Of a stretch of 64,000 nt of DNA, positions 56,095-64,000 are shown piece after piece; the stretch's first letter is position 1, and each line of letters begins with the position of its first letter. This DNA comes from Bursaphelenchus xylophilus (lineage: Eukaryota > Nematoda > Chromadorea > Rhabditida > Aphelenchoididae), in NCBI GenBank assembly GCA_904066235.2, contig CAJFCV020000002.1:7006001-7070000 (forward strand), in the 5' to 3' direction. Both the position numbers and the translations under genes were made by a program. A model generated the notes under the pieces. The model had not been told where the DNA came from and made no database searches. It saw only the letters and a program-made list of their open reading frames with translations.

Positions 56095-58039
56095 TCACGG
56101 CCATTGACCTCGGCTACCTTTTCCCATGGGCCTTGCAGGTCTTCCTGGCAGGGGATATAATCCCGGAGGCGGGGCCGCCCCCCTGATGAATTGCTGTCCG
56201 GGTGGAGTCGCAGATCCATGTCCGCCGTGTCCAGCTGACCAATACACCTTCCATTGGGCATTCATTGCATCCGCGTTCATATTGTTCAGATTCAGAGTTT
56301 CCAGTCCAGTAGCCAAAGAGTTGCTGCCTGAGGGTAAAGGAGAGTGTGCGTCGAATACTTCGGGGCGATAGTGTCTCCTCGGAATCTCTTGATGTTCCCA
56401 AACTTGTCTAATTGGACCTTCCACGTATCCTGCCCGGCCGTACAATTGCGGAGGAACAACATTTGCTGGAACTTTAGGGGCTGCTGGAGAGATGCATACG
56501 GAGACGTCGTCGATTATGAAGTCCTCTTTCCTGAATTTTTGAAACGTCAAATCATGAATAACTGCACATCAATATGGAAAACTTACTTACTTCAATAAAA
56601 CTTTTGCGACATAAGCGTTCGATAAAGTGACAAAACCAAAACTTCTGAAGGGATTTGGAATGAAGACATCGTTGATTTTGCAAGTAGGGTCGATCTTTTT
56701 AGCTTCTGTCAAGAAGAACTCACGAAGTCTGCTGGATGATATCCTTGAGGTTAGTCTTCCCACAAATATCTTCAAATCTTCCGGTTTTACATCACCCTGA
56801 AAAGAAAACAGTTGTTTTAAAAATACCGATTGTAACCAACTTTAAGTTCTTCCTCACCTTTGTGCCTGGCAATTTCACCTGGCATTTCCTTGATCCAATC
56901 GTATGTTCCGCATTAAGGACAGCACTCTGTTGCTCAATATTATCCATTTGAATAAAGCCGAATCCCCGGGACTCTCCCTTCTGGTCCTTTTTTATCTTTA
57001 ACGAAATAATAAGTTAGATTGTCAACCGAGTGCTCTTTCAAACATACCTCGCACAACACAACCTTTCCGAACCTCTCAAAGTACTCTCTCAACTCTTTCT
57101 CAGTGCACTTGTACGGTAAACCTAACACGATCAGATCCGAACACGGGAGCTTTGGCTCCTTACTGCCCCCCGTCTTGTCGGAATCACCTGATTCATCCGA
57201 CTTGTTAAAAACCTCCTTGTTTTGCTTGTTCCGGGGATCGTCTTCCTCATTCAGTCTCTTCAGCTTGGCATTCACCTGACCTCCGTGATGGAGTCCACTC
57301 TCACCGTCACTATCACTCGTTATAGAATCGTCCATCATTTTCTTTCGTTTTGGATTCTGATCCCCTGCAAACGGTTTCACACATACACATTCGTCACTCT
57401 CCTATAGCCCCCATTCTCTAATCACCTCTCTCCTCTCTTTCTCGGCAATCATATATCCTTTTACAAATACAAAAACCTCCAACCAATCGTTTTCCCGCAC
57501 CTCTCAAAATTCCCTTATTACTACTCAGCTGGAAGGCAACTACTGAAAACCACAAACAGTGCATGAAGCAGTGTACGAATCTGAGCGAAGTTGCCTTCCG
57601 GATAAACTGATAAACATAAATAACCACAAGCCAATCGAAACGATAGACATACCTGGAAGTAACCTCTTTGCCGGCTCATTTTGGTAAATCACAATAAACA
57701 GTTTATCCGCCCATCCTCCGCTCGGTGCAAAGAACTTTGTTCCGCTCGGGTCAGTCCTAAAGAAATTAATTAAAGTAAAAAGGACCACTTACAACAATGC
57801 CCGTGTGGCCCCATTCGCCGGGTTTTTGTACTTCAGCCCATGAGCGCCGGGAAAAGCATGAGTTAAGGTGGCGAGTCCTAGTGAATTATCACCGGGGTTG
57901 GCAGGCAGTTCGATTGGATCCCCAGTGGGCGATTCGCTGACTACGATATACTCCGGCTGAAAAAAAGTTATGTTTCCAGAAAAGTTCTTACCTCTTTCGG
58001 AATTTCTGCGGCCTCCGTAGGCTCCATTTCGTCTGACAT
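56095..58039 (-). CDS. tdp-1: TDP-43 homolog, RNA-binding protein
   Basis: Seven exons (58039-57992, 57956-57793, 57756-57653, 57364-57048, 56995-56858, 56796-56591, 56530-56095) give 470 aa. The N-terminal ubiquitin-like TDP-43 domain is clear (PEYIVVSESPTGDPIELP, LATLTHAFPGAHGLKYKNP). A basic NLS (NPKRKKM) and an acidic linker precede RRM1 (DLIVLGLPYKCTEKELREYF, RGFGFIQM) and RRM2 (KIFVGRLTSRISSSRLREFF, FIPNPFRSFGFVTL). The C-terminal tail of about 145 aa is Pro/Gly/His-rich (GHGGHGSATPPGQQF) rather than the long Gly-rich prion-like domain of vertebrate TDP-43. The family regulates splicing and suppresses double-stranded RNA. The gene is last in a probable three-gene operon. Confidence 0.95.
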
Positions 58040-58139
58040 AAATTATGAGGAATTAAGAGCTTCCAAGAACAGATAATTATAATTAGACGGTCCTAAACCG
58101 TTTGCAAGCATAATCAACATCATCCCATAAATTTTATTC

Positions 58140-58505
58140 CTATGCTGTAATCTGACCAGGATACGCATCAACACGGTTTTTTCTCATTAAAAATTTCATT
58201 TTTCGATTCAAATCCTCCCTAACAATGGCTTGGGACGCTTCAATGGACAATTGCTTCCGTTGTTGGCAAGGTTTGATGTAGTATTGAGTGTTTCTGATGA
58301 TCTTCATTAAGCCTTCTTTATCCATCAATCTAAAAAATCCATAAAGATGTACCATTTCTTACTTATTCAGCAAAGTAAAGGCCCCGTCGACGTCGTTGTT
58401 TTCGACCAGAACGGTCCTGTTTGTAAATTTTGGATGGGCATTCCATAAACCACCAAGTTTCACTCCGAAAGGCTGCCTAAGGGCTGCATTCCAGAGCCTT
58501 ACCAT
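58140..58505 (-). CDS. mrps-21: Mitochondrial ribosomal protein S21 (bS21m)
   Basis: Two exons (58505-58363, 58329-58140) give 110 aa. The core matches bS21m: RTVLVENNDVDGAFTLLNKL, then MKIIRNTQYYIKPCQQRKQL, and near the end KMKFLMRKNRVDAYPGQ. Human MRPS21 is 87 aa, so this one has about 20 extra N-terminal residues, probably a targeting peptide. It is a component of the small mitoribosomal subunit. The ATG lies two bases after a tttctttcag acceptor, 117 bp downstream of the AGXT stop codon, as expected for a downstream operon gene. Confidence 0.92.
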
Positions 58506-58621
58506 GTCTGAAAGAAATCTATCCAATGTCCAATTATCTCATTTAAAATATTTCGTGGACAATGACACCCAAAGCTATGTTTTCCAGAGTAAACCACAAA
58601 TATATTTATCAATATAACTTT

Positions 58622-60165
58622 CTACAACTTCGCAGCGGCTTTCAAAAGTTTTGGAATCTGTTCGAAGCGAGAGACATCTGAATTGATACCAAAAGTTCCA
58701 ATTCTCCAGATTTTTCCGGCTGTAGCTCCAAGTCCGCCTGCAATTTCCCAGCCCTGGGACATCAAGTTGTCCTGAACGGCCTTCCAATCGACTCCTGGGG
58801 GAACTTTGACAGTAGTTAGGCAGGGCAAACGATTCTCCTAGACACGTAATTGTAAAAAAATCTGGACTTACTGGTTTCTCTACAAACAAATCGAACCCAT
58901 TCTCATTGAGAAGACGATATAAGATTTTTACGTTCTTCTGATGTCTTTCAATAGACTGATCAAGTCCTTCAACAGCCACGGCAGCAAGTGCCTCCCTCAG
59001 AGAATAAACGAGTGACACCATGCCTGTATGGTGGTATCTTCTTGGCTCATTGAAACATCCCCAATAGTTTCCAATCTCCAGAGCATCTAGATAAAAGGAT
59101 GCCACCTGGGTCTTTCTACTCTTCAGTTTCTCGCTAAAAAAATCTTAGCTTAATACCTAAAAAACTTCAAATGAAAGATTAAGGCAAGGGGTTAATTATA
59201 AATTAACCCCACTCGCCCTAAAGAATAGAATTAACTTACACGGCCCTGTCCGAAAAGGAAATTGGGGATAGTCCAGGAGGGGCGTTCAGCACTTTCTGAG
59301 TAGCTGAATAAACACAATCAACCTCTAGTAAATCAGCATCAAATGGAGTAGCACCTAAAGAGGCAACGGTGTCTACAATCAAAAGAGCTCCATTCTCATG
59401 ACACACCGGACCAAAGCCCTCAAGAGGATGAAGGACACCAGTGCTGCTCTCACCCTGGCAGATAAACACCGCATGAGGCTTGAAGTCTTGCACAGCCTAA
59501 GAAAATTGTACCAAATAAAAAAAAAACTTACTTTTCTGAATTCGTTCAGACTAGCAACTTCTCCATCCGCAACATTTAAAACGGAGACATTCAGATTGAG
59601 CCGTTTACCAAGGTTGGCCGCCCTTTCTCCCCAAAGACCATTTCGTACGACTAGCAATCGCTCTCCTGCTTCCAAACAATTCAAGATGGCGCATTCCATT
59701 CCAGCATGACCAGTACCACTGACCACAAAAGTTAGGGCATTTCTGGTCTGGAAGACATACTTCACACCTTCTCTGACATCGTCCATAACCTTCAAGAATT
59801 CAGTGTGGAGATGACCAAGCATTGGCTGAGTTTGGGCATCACCGACTTGTTTTCTAACGTTGCTGGGACCCGGGCCAAACAGTTTCTTCAATGGAATGTT
59901 CGGAGGTTGAGTAAGCTGAGCAGGTGGAAGAATCTTCGAATCTTTGGATGCCATCTGAAACCAACACAAAACTAGTAAAGTCACACCAATTAGTCTTTGC
60001 GGTGCTGCAGCTAACAAATAAGACCTTATCATACAAATAATTGATAAAAGCAGAAAGAACAACACTTTTTATAACATGAAGAAACTCCATTCCGAAAAAA
60101 AAACTCACGTTAGCTGTTGCAGCCCACCTCTTTGTAGTTGAAACCAGCGTTCGGCGGACAAACAT
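58622..60165 (-). CDS. agxt-1: Alanine-glyoxylate aminotransferase, possibly dual-targeted
   Basis: Five exons (60165-60109, 59954-59532, 59496-59240, 59133-58872, 58837-58622) give 404 aa. The PLP enzyme core shows [42 protein letters not shown], and the Schiff-base Lys in [14 protein letters not shown] (about residue 228). It converts glyoxylate plus alanine to glycine plus pyruvate. Exon 1 encodes a basic, acid-free presequence ([18 protein letters not shown]) typical of mitochondrial import. Exon 2 starts with ATG directly after ggtttcag. The C-terminus is AAAKL, a PTS1-like tripeptide. This suggests mitochondrial and peroxisomal forms from two starts. Likely first gene of a three-gene operon. 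Confidence 0.95.
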
Positions 60166-60523
60166 TTTTTCTCTTCACCGTTTGCTGATCCGTGACTTAT
60201 GAAGACACTATACTTCACCACGAGGAAACGAAAAAACGAGAACTCGATAGGGAAACTTCAAAACGGGCCGGTCAGACCTCCTTCCCCTTCCCTTTACAAC
60301 TGATAAAGTGACCATCCATTAAAAGACCAATTTATCCGATCAGACAAGCCAAGGAATAAAGACTTGGCCTTCTGTCTCCATTATCCTACACATCGAATTG
60401 GCCCACAGAGCTTTCCATGATGATTGTGGCCGCATTTAAGTTAGCTACAAGTTGACGAGATACGACAAATACTTATCGCCTTGGAAACTACAAAAAACGA
60501 GTCCACAAAAAACGTTCCTCTAA

Positions 60524-61050
60524 CAGGGGTGGTCAGCAGACCCTATTTTTCCGATTTTCGGCCCGCGGCCCGGCCCGTCTAATCACCGGCCCGGCCCGGC
60601 CCGTCTAGTCTTTTTCCAGGCCCGGCCCGGCCCGGCCCGTGACGGGCCTGGCCCGGCCCGGCCCGGCCCGTGCAGGCCCGTCTATAGAGGGTTCTGCGAA
60701 CTGCGCCCAGGCTCGGGATCTAAACTGAGGCAAAAAAGGCGTTGATCTAGCTAGTAAAGGATCAATGTGATAGTTTTGTGGTTCTATAATGGAACTATAG
60801 ACTTGTAAACGTGTTAGAACTTGAGAAACAGCAACTATAACAACATCAATTAATTTTCCCGGCGCGAAAACAATGAATGCCAACGGTTTGGCATTGTATT
60901 TTAGACGGGCCGGGCCGGGCCGGAAAAAACCCCAGGCCCGCGGCCCGGCCCGGCCCGGCCCGTGACGGGCCCGGCCCGTTTGTCAATTTCCATTTTTGAG
61001 GCCGGCCGGCCCGTTTGGGCCGGGCCGGCCCGGCCCGCCGACCACCCCTG
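60524..61050. mobile_element. hAT-like MITE copy 3
   Basis: The element is 527 bp with the same caggggtggtca-type terminal repeats and GGGCC arrays as the pair at 35.2-36.3 kb, flanked by the perfect 8-bp duplication TCCTCTAA (60516-60523 and 61051-61058). It is nearly identical to copy 2, with one extra block of about 31 bp in the array near 60640-60670 and single-base differences elsewhere. The flanking non-coding sequence (60166-60515 and 61059-61394) shows no gene. Confidence 0.93.
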
Positions 61051-61394
61051 TCCTCTAACGGAATTTTAAAAAACCGCAGCTCGGGCGCGAAGTGCGGCGC
61101 TGAGAGTTTCTCTGTAGTTTACGTTGAATGCTTTCATAAAAATTTTGTATTTTATTGTGTTGGGCAGTTTAATGGTGGGAATACGTATTTGTTATGGATC
61201 CGATGTAGATAAGGGGTGTATTTTGTGTTGCATTTGTACTTTTTGGTTGTAAACATCAACAATATTCGCCTGTTCTTCGCTTCACAAATGTGTATCAGGT
61301 GATAAAACATTTAAGTCCTTGACCGAATTGAGAAACTGTTTCAATACCAAACGTGAATTTTAAAATGCTGAAAGACTCATTTTATACCTTTCAG

Positions 61395-61691
61395 ATGAGT
61401 TCCAAAGATCATGTCATCAAGACGAGTCTGAAGCTCAAGAAGGGGAACGTGTTCAAGAAGAAAAAGAAAGTTGATCTACGAGAGATTGATTTGACCATAA
61501 AAAAAGAAGATGAAGGTCCCAAGAAAACTGCGGCCGAGTTGGCGTTTGAGAAGCGACAAAAGGACACAGCCTTTGAGAGATTGTCAAAGAAGGCAGCCAT
61601 CAGCCATCGAGAGAAAGTCGAGAAGTTCAATAAACAGATGGAAGAGCTGACCGAGTTCAATGACATTCCCAAGGTATCTTGGACGAAGTAA
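61395..61691 (+). CDS. FAM32A: FAM32A homolog, spliceosome-associated protein
   Basis: A single exon of 98 aa. A basic N-terminus (KTSLKLKKGNVFKKKKKVDL) leads to TAAELAFEKRQ, a helical stretch, and the family-defining C-terminus FNDIPKVSWTK. Human FAM32A is 112 aa, and its C-terminal tail is known to reach into the catalytic spliceosome to stabilise exon docking. The ATG follows a tttcag acceptor with no spacing, which argues for trans-splicing and against the in-frame ATG at 61353, 14 codons upstream. Convergent with eIF3b; stop codons are 81 bp apart. Confidence 0.93.
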   Translation: MSSKDHVIKTSLKLKKGNVFKKKKKVDLREIDLTIKKEDEGPKKTAAELAFEKRQKDTAFERLSKKAAISHREKVEKFNKQMEELTEFNDIPKVSWTK

Positions 61692-61772
61692 TCATATTAT
61701 CTTCGCCGTATGTACAAATAAAACTCAAAGTTCCAAACATTTAATTTATCAAAACAACAACAATATCGTGTC

Positions 61773-64000
61773 TTAATCATCGGCATCCTTAATTTCGGTT
61801 TTCTCAGTGTTAACAACCACGGTGACTTCTTCCTCGATAGTGTCGGTGGGCGGTAGATCGGCGTCGAATCCTCGTCGGAGCTTGATTCTCTCCGCTTTTT
61901 CTTTCTCATAAGCTTCCCGGTGCTTCGCACGTCTAGCCTCGAACTCTTGTGTGATAATTATCCTTTTTTCGACCAATTCCTTCGACAGTTTTTGCTGCTC
62001 TCTCCGATCTTCCTCCTCGAATTTCTGGGAGATCGTTTTGAGGTTCCTCTTGATTTCCTTTTGCTTCTGTTCTGAAAGATGGACAGGAGGCCGTGGTCGC
62101 CATCGGAATCGAACAATCGTTTCAATACTCTTCTTGTACAATTCACGGCCTTGGAAGGAATGGATTCGGTAACTTGAATCATGGCGCGTGTTTTGGACGG
62201 AAGCACTCACGAAGTATCTACCAGTCGGATCCCAAGCACACTAAAAGTAGGATCGAAACAGCATAGGAACTTACATAATTCAAGTTAGGATGTTCTACTG
62301 TTCTCGTCTTCGTGACTTCAGGTCCGTTGCAATCAATAAAGATCACATTTCCTGCCGTTGACCCGTTACCATAAACAGTCAGGTATCCACCCTGTGGGGC
62401 CCAAGAGACGGTGTTTAATTGAATTCCAGCATCCAATTTAGCAACCAGTTGAGGGGTTGGTTTGTCCTTTTCGATCTTGTAAATGCAAGGGATTGCCTTG
62501 TTCGAAGATCCCTGCAGAGCGCAGAATCGATCACCTATGAAAGTTTTCTTGACTTGTATTTGCACTTACCCTTAGGTTCCCATCCGAAGCTGATGAAAGG
62601 TTCAGCCAATTGCATGGTCTGAACGGCGATCAGCTTAGACGAGAAGTCAAAGATTTCAAGATGAGACGCAACCCCAGTCAACTTCATGGTGCCTTCCTTT
62701 GTCTTTCTCATTGAATTGTACCTCTCGGTATGCGCGGCCAGGTAATTTCCAGATTTTTGCCAGAATAGATTCGCACAAGAAACGGAGAAGATTCTTTGGG
62801 CTCTCAGCTTTTCCCGTGATGGGAATTCCACAATTCCAATTTCGGCTGGAGCATTGGCGGCGGGCTAAAAGTTCCGATTTTAGGTTTGAATTAAACAAAT
62901 AGAGATATAAAGAAGCAAATTCTTAATCTTAAATCTTACTCTTTCTTCACAATAATAAGCAAACATATTCTTTGCCGGATTCCATTCGAAAGAAACAAGT
63001 CCATCCAGTTCAATAGACTTATTTTGATTTAAGGTGAAGGTTTCAGTGTCGTAGATAAAGATATTGTTTCCTTTGGGGCGACAGAATCCAAAATATTTTT
63101 CGTCATGAGACCACTTGAAGAAAGGCCAAGAATTAACAGCACCCTGTCCTTGGCTTGATGGTGAGAAGGTCTTCTTGCATTCTCCAGTAAACACATCAAA
63201 GATACGCAGCGAGTTAGTCATGTCAGTACCTCCCCGGCGATCGTTGCATGAGTACGTTACCAAATACCTAAAATTAAAACTGACAAAAAAATAATGAGCA
63301 GACTCACGATTCACATGGGGAAAACTCGATGTATTCGACATTCTCGTGAGTAAACTTCTGAACTCTAGTGAACTTTTCTCCTCCCCATAAAGCAACCCCC
63401 ATTCGATGGAAAGAAGCCAAATAGGTACCATAAGGGGACCATTTGAAGATACTCTCCGACCAATTCTGCAATGACGTGGTATATCCAGGTGAACGGGAAA
63501 TCATACCTCTTTTGCTCCTTCCTCGCACAGTGCTACTTCAGTTCCATTCTGATTCCAATAATTGGCCAAAGTAACTGCTCCAGTGTTGGGATTGTGGACT
63601 TGAATAGCAAATTGGTCATAACATTTGTTGTTTTGCACCCACCACCAGAGATCGCCCTAAACCACAATTAATTACGAACGTTTTCCGAAAACTTACAACA
63701 TTGGTAAAGGTTCTTCTCTCAGGAACTTTCCAATTGGGATCAGGTTCGGCAAGGTTTCGCAAAGTGCTAAAAGAGTACGCACTGAAGGTATGGTTTTTGT
63801 CCAAATTAAAGTTGTCAATCAAGATTCTCGCGGATTCGGCAGCATCCTTAGTTGGGTACTCAATAAAACAATATCCCTGAGAAATAATACAACTCATTCT
63901 TAAGACTTACCTTAGTTTTGCCCTCCGCATCAAGCGGATATTCATCAACATACGACGTTTTCTGGAGACCGAACACTTTGGCCAAAACACCTTTCAGTTT
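61773..64000 (-). CDS. eif-3.B: Translation initiation factor eIF3 subunit b, 5' part outside the window
   Basis: Eight visible exons (64000-63911, 63876-63697, 63656-63507, 63465-63308, 63267-62940, 62864-62570, 62534-62275, 62240-61773) cover about 590 residues, open at the right edge. The visible part begins in the RRM ([35 protein letters not shown]). The WD40-like nine-bladed propeller follows with [44 protein letters not shown] and [14 protein letters not shown]. The C-terminal helical tail ([20 protein letters not shown], then Glu/Arg-rich) binds other eIF3 subunits. It scaffolds the eIF3 complex on the 40S ribosome. Human eIF3b is about 814 aa, so roughly 150-200 residues are missing. 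Confidence 0.97.

Larger units (their letters stand above)
56095..60165 (-). other. Probable three-gene operon: agxt-1, mrps-21, tdp-1
   Basis: Three minus-strand genes follow head to tail with gaps of 117 and 101 bp between stop and next start. mrps-21 has a strong acceptor immediately before its ATG. For tdp-1 the acceptor is weaker (ggaag). Spacing of about 100 bp is the nematode operon norm. No transcript evidence is available here. Confidence 0.55.

Noticed and set aside
35452..61230. Reading frames of 65-125 codons inside the three hAT-like elements
   Set aside because: They run through the GC arrays and the shared centre of non-autonomous elements, occur on either strand, and show no transposase motif.
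1..64000. tRNA genes, rRNA genes and CRISPR-type arrays
   Set aside because: I looked for tRNA B-box sequences and regularly spaced direct repeats and found none that folded or recurred convincingly; a covariance-model search was not possible here.

Overview
The window is nuclear DNA from a nematode. Protein-coding genes lie close together on both strands and are split by many very short GT-AG introns, mostly 35-50 bp. Several families point to nematodes: a quahog-type hedgehog-related protein with a Hint domain, a major-sperm-protein-domain protein, and a cuticlin-like ZP-domain protein. Many start codons sit 0-10 bases after a tttcag or ttttag acceptor, as expected for spliced-leader trans-splicing. 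Two head-to-tail clusters have about 90-120 bp between genes, which is typical of nematode operons. Species and clade cannot be fixed from the sequence. All exon models were built by hand from splice signals, reading-frame continuity and family resemblance; no search was run.

Layout. 1-7.5 kb: 3' part of arginyl-tRNA synthetase (+) and a qua-1-like gene (-). 8.3-12.8 kb: a small MSP-domain protein, a single-pass membrane protein with unresolved 5' end, repeats, and a 188-aa orphan with an EH1-like motif. 14.6-24.3 kb: an orphan basic protein (+), Rabin8/RAB3IP (-), PTPMT1 (-), and LMBRD2 (-) with a TTD14-type ATPase gene nested antisense in one intron. 24.8-35 kb: vigilin (+), then serine palmitoyltransferase subunit 1 (-) with an entire trehalase gene nested antisense in one intron, and a NEPRO-like gene just upstream of it. 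35.2-36.3 kb: two head-to-head hAT-like MITEs. 36.4-42 kb: UFM1, a rhomboid protease with EF-hands, an orphan nuclear-looking protein, and sulfide:quinone oxidoreductase. 42-51 kb: a cysteine-rich secreted protein, a ZP-domain protein, a long-TIR mariner-like element, cytosolic carboxypeptidase 6 and NUDT9. 52-64 kb: NPL4, a secreted Cys-rich orphan, a TDP-43 / mitoribosomal S21 / alanine-glyoxylate aminotransferase cluster, a third hAT-like MITE, FAM32A, and eIF3b running off the right edge.

Most genes are housekeeping: translation (RARS, eIF3b, MRPS21), sphingolipid synthesis (SPTLC1), ubiquitin-like and p97 pathways (UFM1, NPL4), sulfide and glyoxylate detoxification, and RNA binding (vigilin, TDP-43). 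The accessory interest is in three things. Short TIR elements explain several of the unusually long introns, twice with the TA target inside or next to a splice signal. Two complete genes are nested in introns of opposite-strand genes. Several lineage-restricted secreted or disordered proteins have no function I can assign. No tRNA, rRNA or CRISPR array was recognised.
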